Positions 1 through 10,177 of a stretch of DNA of 25,246 bases are shown piece after piece; the first letter of the stretch is position 1; every line of letters begins with the position of its first letter. The DNA comes from Chara braunii (Eukaryota > Streptophyta > Charophyceae > Charales > Characeae). Under the pieces are notes generated by a model. It saw nothing but the letters and a program-made list of their open reading frames with translations, did not search any database and was not told the origin of the DNA. Location: positions 620,165 to 645,410 of the forward strand of contig BFEA01000662.1 in the NCBI GenBank assembly GCA_003427395.1, read 5' to 3'. Made by a program: the position numbers and the translations under genes.

Positions 1-4
1 AGGG

Positions 5-7
<3 letters not shown>

Positions 8-80
<73 letters not shown>

Positions 81-81
81 T
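8..81. repeat. (GA)n microsatellite
   Basis: A run of GA dinucleotides fills the start of the window, interrupted once by an extra A near 70. It is a simple-sequence repeat with no coding content. The window edge may cut it. Confidence 0.97.
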
Positions 82-1056
82 TCCTCATCACACGTCGTCG
101 CCCGTGTCGTTTTTCGCATCAGTGTGTGGGTAGTGTGTTGTCTTTTCGTAGCGGACATGGAGTCTTGTGTGGGCGTCGTGGGATGCCAGGACCCACACGT
201 GTGTTACGGGCTATCGTTTTTTGGTAGATGGTCGCCGCAACCATGTGTCGTATGTTGGTTACTTTTTTTTGTTGCATTTCGAGATTTCTTCGTTTTGAAT
301 TCCACATATGGCATCTGACCCTTTTGTGCGCAATTGTGTTATTTTAAGACATCCGATTAATGTACTTGTCTTACACAGGATACTAGTCCGTTCGTTGTTT
401 AGATGCCCTTTCATGTTGTGTTTTGTTCTTTCGAAACTTGTGCGTATGGATGGTGTGTGATGTTGTTGAATGTCGAAAATTTTGTTTATTTTTCGGTTGT
501 ATGGTAGAACACATGGTAACATTGTGTCGGGGGGTCACTGTGCTTCCCAAGCATGCACGTGCGCCTTCTTGTTTGCGTTCATGTGTGTCTTTGTCGAAAA
601 TTTTTCCATGTGATTTAACACTGCGACCGCCTGTGATTTGAGGTCTGTTGTGGCGTGCGTATGGATGGTGTGATGGTCATTTGCCGTATGACAAGCATTT
701 GATGCACAATGCATGTGACGTCTATGTTGTCGACCTGGGACGTGACATTCAAATATAGCTCATCCATCTGACCAGGGAGGATATTCTTTGTGTTGGACAA
801 CTTGTGTAACATGGCCTTCATACTTAAAGCTTTGAAAAACATTTTGATTCATAATCCAATGCTCAAAACCAATCATCTTCCCTTGCCTTTTGTCCTAACC
901 CCTTACACCAGCCACGTAGGTGTAGGTGCAGTTCACACAAACAACACCAGATACCCACACAATCACATGCACAACAAACACCGACATAAAGCACACATTA
1001 CTAAGGTGGTATTACGTGCATCACGATCGCAGAAAGCCCGTGCGAGTGCACGTTGA
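82..1056. other. No gene recognised; GT-rich then CA-rich DNA
   Basis: Up to about 720 the plus strand is rich in G and T; from about 860 to 1000 it is rich in C and A. Short open frames occur on both strands but none has a recognisable motif or a compositional edge. An identical 18-base word, GTGCGTATGGATGGTGTG, occurs at 440-457 and 655-672, and TGTCGAAAATTTT recurs near 470 and 593. The region may therefore hold a decayed duplication. Confidence 0.5.
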
Positions 1057-1101
1057 CACATCCCCCCACCTCCACATGGGACGTCGTCCCCCCCCCGCCG
1101 T

Positions 1102-1491
1102 GTGCCACGAGCCGCACAAGCACTGGGCCGGCAACCTACCGATGCCCATCAACTGTTGACTGCGTCCTTCAACATTGCAAGGGTCCCCGACATACCCGAT
1201 GATGCGACGTTACCCATCCTGTCCACGACGCCGACTGTGCTTCTCAACCCCGCCCCATCCTTGTTCTCGTCGGTTGTTTTGTCGTCATCGTCCTATGGCG
1301 GGCCAGTGCCCAACCATTCCAGTCTTTTCACTGCCATCGACGATAGAATAGTGGCGTCATGGTCGAAAGTGATCCCGCAGTTAGCCCAGTCCAGGATGTA
1401 CAGAGGCGGTGTCGAGCACATCGGTCCGGCACTGCACAAGGCAGCGTGGGACCCTCCCGGCCACGTCATGCAGGAGTTGGCCTGTTCCTAG
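1102..1491 (+). CDS. Unidentified open frame, possible exon
   Basis: I do not recognise this protein. The frame is open from 1057 to a TAG at 1489-1491. It has no in-frame ATG at its head (the first possible start codon is GTG at 1102), so if coding it is an internal or terminal exon, or a fragment. The first part is proline-rich because it reads through a C-run at 1088-1096. The middle is rich in S, T, P and L, and the end is more globular-looking (words such as AIDDRIVASWSK and HIGPALHKAAW). GC content is higher than in the AT-rich surroundings. It could equally be a chance open frame in GC-rich DNA. Confidence 0.22.
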   Translation: MPRAAQALGRQPTDAHQLLTASFNIARVPDIPDDATLPILSTTPTVLLNPAPSLFSSVVLSSSSYGGPVPNHSSLFTAIDDRIVASWSKVIPQLAQSRMYRGGVEHIGPALHKAAWDPPGHVMQELACS

Positions 1492-1716
1492 TCGCGAATA
1501 CATAATGAAGCTTCCACAAGCCGCTCCGGCCGAGTGCGTCAGCCATACCTCTCGCGAGCCCCTACGACAGGATAGGACCTACGCGAGGCACGACTTACCT
1601 CCACCTTACGGGGAGTTGTCACCTCCCTTCGGTGGGTGTATCCCCGCCGAGCTATCAGTTCACAATACGAAAGTTAATAAACTGCAATCGCAGAGGTGGA
1701 TCAGCCGAGGGCGTTT

Positions 1717-1770
1717 CTGGTTCGATGTAGCATAGGGGGTACACGCGGTATTACGCCTCTATCGAACCAG
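1717..1770. repeat. 10-bp perfect inverted repeat
   Basis: CTGGTTCGAT at 1717-1726 is the exact reverse complement of ATCGAACCAG at 1761-1770, with 34 bases between. The GGTTCGAT word resembles a tRNA T-arm, but no acceptor or anticodon stem can be built around it. Confidence 0.7.
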
Positions 1771-2170
1771 CACGCGAACCGATATCATGGGGGGCTGAGG
1801 TCCCAAGCGCGACTCGTCGCCGGTCGACTAGGACGCATCCCATACGCCACACGCACACCACTATAAAGAACATAAAATTAAAAGCACACCTACACACGCA
1901 CGTACATATACAGAACGATACGGAATAAACAACGCGACAACATTCCTAGTCCCTTAGTAGTCATCCAATAACTCTCCGATGCCGAAATCGAATGAGCATC
2001 CCATATGGGACTTAGTATAAAACTGCGCGAGCGCAAGGTCTTCCCATGTCGACTAGCAATGCATGAATACGCAAGCAGTCGCGATGATGGCGTACTATGT
2101 AGTGCCCATAATCAAGCGGTCCCTCGTGGATCCGAGTACCGCTTAGGACACTCAAGTGTCAGACTCAAAG

Positions 2171-2198
2171 TATCGTGAAGGTTTGCCTCTTCACGATA
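2171..2198. repeat. Hairpin, 10-bp perfect stem, 8-base loop
   Basis: TATCGTGAAG (2171-2180) pairs exactly with CTTCACGATA (2189-2198). The pairing can extend by a G-T and an A-T pair outward. It could be an RNA stem-loop or a small cruciform. There is no gene context to say which. Confidence 0.75.
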
Positions 2199-2276
2199 TT
2201 GCACGGCTGCTGAGTGTCTCGGCGTGCAGGGCAAATAGGCTCTGCGCGGGGGGAGATCCCTTCCCAGTAGAGTCCA

Positions 2277-2323
2277 GGACCTGGGATGTCCTAGACAAGG
2301 ACCTCGAATCTAGGCCCAGGACC
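2277..2323. repeat. Nested hairpin
   Basis: An outer stem GG-A-CCTGGG (2277-2285) pairs with CCCAGG-A-CC (2315-2323), leaving one A-A mismatch. An inner stem GTCCT (2288-2292) pairs with AGGAC (2298-2302). The left half also contains CCAGG-A-CCTGG, an odd palindrome at 2274-2284. This lies about 80 bases downstream of the 2171-2198 hairpin, so the two could belong to one folded transcript. Confidence 0.55.
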
Positions 2324-2454
2324 AACGTCCGACTAAGAAATCTTTAAGAAGCATTCAACAATAAAGCGGGGGTTCTTTTCTCTTCTCAATCTCAACCCCT
2401 ATTTAACCTTTGAGCGTGGGCCCTCTTAGGCCACGCGAACATCCAACATAGGTA

Positions 2455-2551
2455 CATACGTATATATATATATGTAAAGGAGAATACGTATGTGACGATC
2501 ACTTCTCATAATCACAGTGAGACTCCTCACAGCCATATATATATATGTGAT
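2455..2551. repeat. AT palindromes and short (TA)n runs
   Basis: The word ATACGTAT, itself a palindrome, occurs twice (near 2456 and 2494). Two TATATATATATG runs occur near 2462 and 2536. The stretch can form several alternative small cruciforms. It marks the entry into the AT-rich repeat region. Confidence 0.5.
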
Positions 2552-3124
2552 CGCAGATAGTCAAATAAAAAAATTCGAATCACAGAACATACCTGCAATC
2601 ACATCAAAGAGTCAACCAAAAGTCAACGCACTATACGGTGTTACTTTCAGCCAACCTCTATACTCATACCCCTCGCTTTAGCAATGCAAGCCCCAACCCT
2701 TGTCCAACTAACCATAATTAAATACTCAGTACCTTTGTTAAATGGTCATTCAATAAAAGTCCCGGTGAAAACCTGAATAAAACAATAAAAATCACTAGGG
2801 TTAAAGTCTTTTAGGTTGAGTATTGAGGATGAGTTGGAGTTAAGTCGTAGATCGACGAATCGACAATCAACCTGTTATCAGTGATAAGTGAAGGTGATCC
2901 TTGTAGGATCAAGCTGAATCTAGTCCTGATTTCGAATCAAACGTTCAAAAGGACCTGTGACACAAGACAAACCAACCCCTAGCTAGATCTATGAGTCCAA
3001 ATCGAGAGTAACTTTTATATCACGATTTCACCGGGGATCATTCTATTTGACTGGTCTTGAGTCTACCCCTAAGTCAATGCTTAACTGAAATGGTAGACCT
3101 TTGGCCGAATCTCCTCCATACATA
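2552..3124. other. AT-rich non-coding DNA
   Basis: No open frame of note. The word AGTCAA is frequent here and recurs to about 5510. CCCGGTGAAA at 2761-2770 is complementary to TTTCACCGGG at 3026-3035, a 10-bp long-range inverted repeat. Confidence 0.5.
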
Positions 3125-3960
3125 ATATAACTTCTCTAAACTAAGAAAATTTCGGTAGCGCTTCTCGTAGAGAAAGTGTCTTCTCATAATTTTTAATAAC
3201 TCAAATATGCAAAGCAAAAACAATCTCTAACTCTGGAAAGTCAAAATTTGTCTAACTTCCTAAATTAGTAAAACTTTGGGCAGCACTTCCTTTAAAAAAG
3301 TAGACTCCCCATATTTATACTAAGTCAGCTATGAACTCAATCATAAGACATGAGTTCAATTATGACAAAATTTAACCAACTTCTTAGTTTTGTAGAAATT
3401 TCGGCAGCGCTTCCCGTAGAGTAAGTGCTACTCCAAGATTTATACAAAGCTAAGTTCAGAATAAGAACATGATTTTAACTTCTCAAAGTCCAATTTTTGT
3501 CTAACTCCCTGAATTAACAAAAAATTGGGGCGCACTCCCTTTAGAAAAGGAAATGTTCCAGATTTTTACTAAGTCCGAAAGTCAGAAAAGTTGGACTCTG
3601 AAAAAGACAAAAATCTGACTTGAGACAAAATTTAACCAACTTCTTAGTTTTGTAGAAATTTCGGCAGCGCTTCCCGTAGAGTAAGTGCTACTCCAAAATT
3701 TATACAAAGTTAAGTTCAGAATAAGAACATGATTTTGACTTCTCAAAGTTCAATTTTTGTCTAACTCCCTGAATTAACAAAAAATTGGGCAGCACTCCCT
3801 TTAGAAAATGAGGTGTTCCAGATTTTTACTAAGTCAGAAAGTCAGAAAAATTGAACTATGAAAAAGACAAAAATCTGACTAACTCCTTGGTTTTGTAGAA
3901 ATTTTGGCAGCGCTTCCCGTAGAGAAAGTGGCTTACCAAGATTTATACAAACCCAAGTAT
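3125..3960. repeat. Satellite-like tandem array of ~125-bp units in an A-B dimer arrangement
   Basis: Two related half-units alternate. The A type carries TCGGCAGCGCTTCCCGTAGAG or close variants at 3152, 3401, 3661 and 3904 (the last starting TTGGCAGCGC). The B type carries TGGGCAGCACTCCCTTTAGA or variants at 3277, 3526 and 3786. A to B is exactly 125 bases in all three pairs; B to the next A is 124, 135 and 118; A to A is 249, 260 and 243. The copies at 3361-3620 and 3621-3895 are nearly identical over most of their length, and the outer ones are more diverged. There is no open frame through it. It may be a free-standing satellite or the untranslated part of an LTR retrotransposon. Confidence 0.85.
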
Positions 3961-4240
3961 AATAACAGATCCCAGAAAATACAGAAATTGATCTAAGTAA
4001 AAAAACTTAGCTAAGAAAAAGCAGGAATTTAAAACTAACTTCTATGGCTCTAGCACGTGGCGAGCAACTAAAGCAACTACCTATCAACTGACTTTCAGAC
4101 TAAGTAGTAGTCGCACTTAGTCTCATGCAGGTCAAACCACATAAGTAAGCATTCTCACCACCCCAAAGTCAACCTATCAAACAATAGTTCATGGTTTCTT
4201 AATGATTTATCCCTTTATACCCAGCTTACATAAGGCCTAA
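3961..4240. other. AT-rich spacer between two repeat systems
   Basis: No gene and no clear repeat unit are seen. AGTCAACC-type words continue. Confidence 0.4.
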
Positions 4241-4965
4241 AGCCAGACCACCCAATCTTATCAGAACCTATCTAGCTCAGCCATAGAGTATACACAAACA
4301 CATGGCACTACAACTTTTCTCTTCTTTGGGCATGTGACTAGGCCATCCTAGTCGCCTGAGTCATTTAAGTATCCAAGTTATATGTAATTGTTTGCACTTT
4401 GTCTTTTAAGGCAACATATGACTGAACGGATCTTAGATAAATATTCAGCTTGTCCCTTCTTACCACAATTTTATTCTTAATTCATACTCTCTTCAGTTGG
4501 TGATAAACTATAGTCAGACCATCCAATCTTATGAAAAAATGTCTGACTAACCTGTTCATAAATAGTAATATAAGATATAAACAAGTTTACCCTTTGTGTT
4601 TCAGCATGTGCGTGGCTCCAGACCAGACCACCCAATCTTATAGGAACCTCTCCAGTCCTTTGCCTGAATTCCCTCCTTCAAAAATAAAGCAAGAGAGAGC
4701 CAAGACCATCCAATCTTATGAAACTTGTCCAACCCTCTTTCAGAAACCAACAAAATATAGAAAACCCAAGGAAACAAGGCAACCAAGCCATCCAATCTTA
4801 TGGAAAAATGCTTGGTCCTTGAAAGTCAAACACATACAGCCCTCACAAGTCAAAGCAACCAGACCACCCAATCTTATGGGAACCTGTTTGGTCCTTCAGG
4901 CAATCAAAAGTAAACATAGCACTGGACACTTCAATCTTATAGAGACTCTCCCAACCTTTGGTTGA
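4241..4965. repeat. Seven dispersed copies of a CAATCTTAT-core stem-loop repeat
   Basis: The nine-mer CAATCTTAT occurs at 4253, 4524, 4633, 4711, 4793, 4869 and 4932, each time within a similar ~35-base unit (consensus roughly ACCAGACCACCCAATCTTAT then GGGAACCTGTYTGGTCC). Spacing is irregular: 271, 109, 78, 82, 76 and 63 bases. Copies 2, 5 and 6 form stems of 8, 7 and 7 bp with different sequences but the same 21-base loop length. Copy 1 pairs at 6 of 8 positions; copies 3, 4 and 7 pair poorly. An open frame at 4531-4965 reads the repeat in three different frames, which argues that the repeat is not selected as protein. Confidence 0.8.
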
Positions 4966-6480
4966 CCCAGTCAAACATGCAATACTGCGTTCCTCCTACC
5001 TTTCCCCCAGATGCAATCCCACAATCTGCTTTCAGTCAAACAATAAAACTGAAACCGACATAGTACATATATTCCTTTATTTAGTCTGGTTTGTGTCTTG
5101 AAAGTCAAACATAAAGTCAAAGTAAAGGGGCATGAAGTATATTAAGTCAAAGTATAACAAGGAATACAGATAATGGTTATAACTGGATTTATAGAGGGAG
5201 AGTAATGGTTACCTTTCAGTTCCCTGCTTCCAAAACTCCTCCTGAGTTCCGGCCGAGCTCCCGCAATCAGTGGGCTGACTCCCTACAAAGTCTTGCTGCG
5301 GTCCTACGGGTTGCAATCCCGCTTGCTGCCTTCCTCTCGTAATAGGACTAGACATAGATTAAGAAGGATAGAAAGAGGAAGTTTAAGTCTCTCAGATCCA
5401 AGGAGAGTGCGCTCAGACTCGCGTGAGAGGCCTTGTTATCTTCAAGCGCCTGAGGGCCCCGCAATGATGGCCAAAAAAATTGCAACCACCAGTCAAACTG
5501 AAGTCAAACCGATGAAACAACCTCTTCTGGCGATTCCCCATACCGTAGTAGTGAACTCAGCGATCACGATGCATACCGCAAAACACAGCGCTAACGCCTG
5601 CAGACTAACTATACAGAATCAGCCGAAAACATAGCGACTGCGGGTGGTAAACACGTTCGTAGCAGCAACGCACAATGATCGCTGCAATCCTTCTTGCCAA
5701 CAATACCAATCATACCAGTCGCAACACCCGCCACATAGGCCAAAATGACAGGCTCGCGGACTGAAGGAGCAACAACCTACCCAGTTGCAGCCTCCCCTGC
5801 ACTAACCACAACGTGATTGATCTCACCACCAACATACGCTCCAAAAACTCTTCCTCCCGCTCGGCTCTTGGTGCTCAGATTACCACTATACAGCCTGTAG
5901 CAGTCTGTATGCACGCAATACACCCTATTGACATTTATAGCAACCACCGTGGTGCCTGAAGATGTCGACTTCGTGGATTACCGCAGGACCAGGTACGCAC
6001 TCTTTTCTCCTTTTTGTGGCATCTTGCAGAGCTGAAATGGTACAGGTATCAGACTATCGTTTTCAGTGAGACTGACATACGCAGTCTTCAGCGGTTGGCG
6101 GACGTGGTTCAGTCGACAAGCCCCTCACCCTGTGCTCTGGCTTCATGCTCCCTCCCCTCTTTCTCTTGCCACTATAAACTAACTACTCGTTTTAACTAGC
6201 CCTGCAGTGGGGAGTGTGCAAGCAAATATAGCTTGTGTAGTCCCTACAAGCAATCGATGAGCATTTTACCCACGGATGGGATCACAGCATCACGCTGCTC
6301 TAGGTGATGAGATAAGCTTCTCATCGACCAATCAGCTGAACTCCCGTTTTCAGTTGTCTACCCCCACTCCTTCCATCATTGAGGTGCCAGTTCACAGGCC
6401 GAGAGGTAGACCTCCACCCTTGCGCTCGAGCATACGCGACTTTCTTCAATAAAAAAATGGACGAAACTAGCATGTAACTA
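4966..6480. other. No gene recognised; AGTCAAA-rich then mixed sequence
   Basis: To about 5160 the sequence continues the AT-rich, AGTCAAA-bearing style of the repeats upstream. From 5200 it becomes more GC-balanced. An open frame at 5293-5634 (plus) and several short ones on the minus strand between 5640 and 5880 lack recognisable motifs. A small hairpin, GATGAGA (6306-6312) with TCTCATC (6319-6325), is present. Confidence 0.4.
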
Positions 6481-6486
6481 CCGGCC

Positions 6487-6574
6487 TATATAAGAACTAC
6501 ACGACTACTGGCGCTGCCTGGTGCTGCTTGCTGTTGCATTTTACCGGTCGCGGGCATGATCCAACCAGGTAAGT
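6487..6574 (+). promoter_or_regulatory. TATA box, ATG and GTAAGT donor-like site
   Basis: A clean TATATAAG (6487-6494) is followed 62 bases later by an ATG (6556-6558), and 10 bases after that by CCAG|GTAAGT (cut 6568/6569), a near-perfect plant 5' splice donor. Together they look like a core promoter, a short first exon and the start of an intron. No downstream coding exon could be recognised, so this is motif evidence only. It could also be the promoter of a retrotransposon LTR. Confidence 0.35.
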
Positions 6575-8636
6575 ATCACTTCCCACCTTTACTCCCTCTT
6601 CTCCCTATGCATGCACTTGCCCATACAACGGGGCATGTACAATCGTATATTAGTATCCAACTTCACAGCTGGTCCGCTCGCAGCCTCGCTCCGATAAAAT
6701 GACTATTGCTCTGTTCAGCAGGTAAGTCACTTCCTCACTCGCGAAAGGACCCACGCTACTCCTGTCACCAGGATGAGCAAGGTTGAATGAATCTCCCTCT
6801 AGAACATGGTTCAATACAGGCCGATTCCTCCTTGCTTATTCGCGCAGCTCCTGTGCTTCGTCCAACTTTCTCCACTACTCCATCTTTAAATCCGCTCTTA
6901 CCAACACACTCGCTCTACCCCAAAACCTTCGCCTAAGTTTTTGTCTCACTTGATTCTTTCATGAATCGAATGGTATCTTGCACGTTTACTCTTACCATCT
7001 TTCCCTTCCCAACATCATCACTCTCGTTGTTTCCTTGTGCCATCCTTCCTTCGCAACCCTAACCTCGGATCTAAACTAACCATCGAACTCGGCCTACTAA
7101 GTAACCTCTACCTCGTCCCTTTCCTCGCTCGAACCCGTTGAATAACTCATCTCCTCTTTCCTTCTTCCTTGCTCCGCTACATCCCACGCAATGACTATTT
7201 GTGCTAGCTCTCCACCCACTAACCCTTCTCCAAAACCGTGGTCATCATTAGCTTCACCTGGGGCAAAAACCTCAGGTTTGCCCCTTCCTTCACCCAAATC
7301 GACTCACAAACGGACGAGCGCTGCACTTTTCCACTAAGCGCATCTCGTCGTCCACCATCTCCGTCCTTCGAACGCGCACAACACGACTTTTGCGGCTCGG
7401 TCCTCCCTTCCCTGCCTCTACCCGTCTCGCTTTCTGCAGTAGTCTCGTCTTTCGAAGCGAGCGGTCCTTAGACCGTGTCGGTTTTCACTCCTGTGACTGA
7501 TACTCCGAGGGGAATCAGCTACTAGCCGGCCCGACGATCTTCCTCGCCCCTATCTGCTGGCCCGACGACGGAGTCTGCTAATTCCGCCCTACCTGTGCCC
7601 CTTCTCACAGTGCCCTCTCGACCTCATCTTGGCGTGAATCTCGTCCGGATTCCCCCATTTCTTTGACCTTCCTTCACTCGTTCCTGATAGCGCCCAACGC
7701 TACAGCCTACCCGACAGAATTTCGGAGGGGCCAGACACTGATTAGTTTGACTAATGTATGGCCCGTTTACCCAATCCCGATGAAATGAGAAAGCACGTCA
7801 TTATCACAACAACCCTGAAACTTGAGAGTTTCGGAGACCAAGGCAGATGGCGGGTTATAAGTGCGCTCCCCTGTGGCTTATCGCCCCGGCCCACCCGTCC
7901 GATTGCCCCTTCATGACTCCCAACAGGCCTCCCCATGCAAACAGCCCCAAGGACTCGGGGCGCAGCCTACTACAGTCTCGTAAAGCGAGGCTTGGCAAGC
8001 GAGTTTCAGCGCAGATCATTATCCTTATAAAAATTAAAGCAAAAATTATACGGTGAGGAAACGGAAGGGCGTAGCTTACTAATTACCGCCTTGGCCCCGC
8101 CGCCCAATCCTACGGACAGCAAGACCCAAGTGATAGCCTCGCCGGGCCCTTAACCCGTCAGTTACTTTACGCAGCTCCGATGCTCCCACACCGTCGCGGC
8201 TTGTTCTCGATCCCTAAGTCTCCTAAATAATGGTCTGATACCGTAACGAATAGGGTTAGGCCCAAGTCTGGGTCTCGCTTTGATGAACACCTAAACAAAA
8301 CGACATCGCGCGACGCGCGGACCTGCCGAATCGCCTTCAACATTCACGCTGTTGTCGACGCCATCCTCCGCACGTACGCACTAGTCATCAGCAAGCGCAC
8401 CAATCCAAAAACATAATTTTTCCAATCCTAGTTTAATAAAAAATAATCAAATCCCGTCAGCGGTCATGGCGGTTCTCAGCCATCAACAATTAAAAGATCA
8501 CGTGCGCCTTAAACTTGCATGCCCACACATTCTCTACTCTAACCAACCACCTAGTTAACATTAATTATAGATACAGTCGCGCCTCGCGCGGGATACTTAA
8601 TCCTTAAACCAATTTATTTTCTGTCATTTGCGAAAG
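6575..8636. other. No gene recognised; pyrimidine-rich DNA
   Basis: Long C/T-rich stretches fill 6570-7730. Open frames on both strands (for example 7238-7471 plus and 7097-7297 minus) have no motifs. A second donor-like site, CAG|GTAAGT, lies at 6719-6727. The word GGCCCGACGA repeats at about 7528 and 7558. From 8400 to 8636 the DNA turns AT-rich. Confidence 0.4.
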
Positions 8637-10177
8637 TCAGGGCGGATACCCTTGTAAGGGTATTCGCATCGACGGCGGGTTTGCCAACGTCATGGCGGGT
8701 TTCCCCATCCTCTCTATCATGACGGTTACTGCCTGAAGGATATGGCGACGACCATCGAACGATTGATGCATGGCCACCACCAGTGTCGGCTTTGTGGTGA
8801 GCGGCACGAACAATGACGCATCGAAATGGGAACGCGGATCATCCCTGCTCATCCTCATCAACCACATTGACTCCGCGAGTAGAAGCCTCATAGCGTCAAC
8901 GATGTTCCTTAGCCTTTCATAGGAGATGCACCCCGAGTCGATTGCCTTCCCCAGACTGACGGTACTAGTGAAGGCGCCCACCAGGCGCTGCATGGTCGCC
9001 TCTTGGTAGCATGCCAACTCGTCGTCCTCGTGTCTGTCCTCGTTGTGCGCGCCGACGAACCAAATGGGGAGCTTCATGTCCATGTCCAGTGTGATGTGGC
9101 AGACAATGGGGCTGACACACGTGCACCAGTCCTCTCCAAGCCACATGACGCTGACGATGTCCATCGTCGGGTGGTTCAACACATACCTACGGAGTGGTAG
9201 CCCTGTGAGCGACTCGGGGACTTTAAGATTCATCCGTGGATGACGCGCAAGGCGATGCTCTGCACTTTGATGGCCCTGCTTTTCGCCGCCTTCAGCTGTG
9301 ATTTGTCCTCGATTTTGTGTTGCGGGATGCTTGAGGGAGGGAGGGTTATACTCCGACGGATCTCGAGCATCGTGACTCCCCTGCCGATGGCCAACAAATA
9401 AAGTTGCGCTTCCTCGATGAGCTTGAAGAGTCCACTACCCTCCGCCTCGTTCCAAAACCTCATGTTATCCACCCACAACTTTGTCGCATTTTCGATCCCA
9501 TCTGGTGTCGTTCCCCACCGTTGCCTGTTCACCAAAGGCTCGTTGTCGTCATCTTCCCCACATCTCCCCGCGACTGCTGCAACCGTCGTCGGTCTAGATG
9601 ATCCCGCCACGACACCGCCCTGCGCATCCACCGCGTCTTGTCGTTGTGCAGCTTGACCATTTCCTTGCGTCGCCACCTTCGTGGCCCCTCCCGCGGCCGG
9701 AACTGTTTGGGCACATGGTGTGGCTGGGGGTGATTGCACCCTCACAAAATCTTGCCCGTCAGGCGGCGCAGTCATAGGTGTCCTCGCAACAGTCCCCCCA
9801 AAGTGCGTTGTCTGCGAAGCTGTCTTCACTTGGATCTCCCTTGCCACTTGACCATCCTCAACATCGATGACGACATCAACCTTGCGAACCCCCTTCCCAC
9901 CGTGGGGTTGGGGAGCAGTTTGCATTCGCGGCTCATTTATTCGCAGCACCCTTTGTGCACGCACAAAGACTTGTCTAACGGCTTCCACTTCGGTTTCGGA
10001 CACGAAGTCCTCGTCATCGTCGGCGCCCTCGACATCCTTCACCCATTCGTCGTCCCTTAAGGCACTTCCCCTCGAAGGGCCCTCTGCAAAAATATTTTTG
10101 TTCTTCGGTTGATCCCGTCCTTTATTCACGGCCACAGGCGTCTCCGCTTCGCAATTGTCCCTCTTCTTGTCACGAGG
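8637..10177 (-). pseudogene. Fragment of a large uncharacterised (Chara-type) protein, frame-split
   Basis: Two consecutive minus-strand frames, 10177-9230 and 9233-8637, read as one protein. The first has an acidic, low-complexity N-terminal part, then a globular segment with TKLWVDNMRFWNEAEG and a run EDKSQLKAAKSRAIKVQ. The second continues with words such as SVMWLGEDWCTCVSPIV, CYQEATMQRLVGAFTS and ESMWLMRMSRDDP, ending GYPP and a TGA. Stop and ATG overlap as ATGA at 9233-9230, a one-base frame change. From memory this matches the order of domains in a family common in Chara braunii, where the two halves are continuous; the function is unknown. The frame has no ATG at its 5' end (it opens after a TGA at 10178-10180 and the first in-frame Met is well inside). 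It therefore lacks an N-terminal exon or is truncated. I judge it a decayed copy, though an intron or a sequencing error at 9232 is possible. Confidence 0.6.
8642..8667. repeat. 12-bp near-perfect palindrome within coding fragment
   Basis: GCGGATACCCTT (8642-8653) and AAGGGTATTCGC (8656-8667) pair fully except for one G-T wobble, with only two bases between. It lies at the very end of the minus-strand fragment and encodes its last residues, so the symmetry may be a by-product of the coding sequence. Confidence 0.6.

Larger units (their letters stand above)
1492..2400. other. Non-coding, several strong inverted repeats
   Basis: No convincing gene. Overlapping short open frames lack motifs. 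The stretch is notable for three separate inverted repeats, listed individually. A TATA-like word (CTATAAAG) lies at about 1861-1868, without a recognisable gene downstream. Confidence 0.5.

Noticed and set aside
1717-1730. tRNA T-arm-like GGTTCGAT
   Set aside because: No acceptor, D or anticodon stem can be placed around it.
4531-4965. 144-codon open frame over the CAATCTTAT repeats
   Set aside because: The repeat unit falls in different frames in successive copies (IQSYETCP, PSHPILWKN, RPPNLMGT), so the peptide repeats are not conserved.
5640-5880. Minus-strand reading with a hydrophobic, glycine-rich stretch (AYVAGVATGMIGIVG)
   Set aside because: It is short, bounded by stops, and has no recognisable family or splice context.
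5993-6028. Intron with AG|GTACGC donor and TTGCAG acceptor
   Set aside because: Only about 35 bases long, below the usual minimum, and no coding frame on either side.
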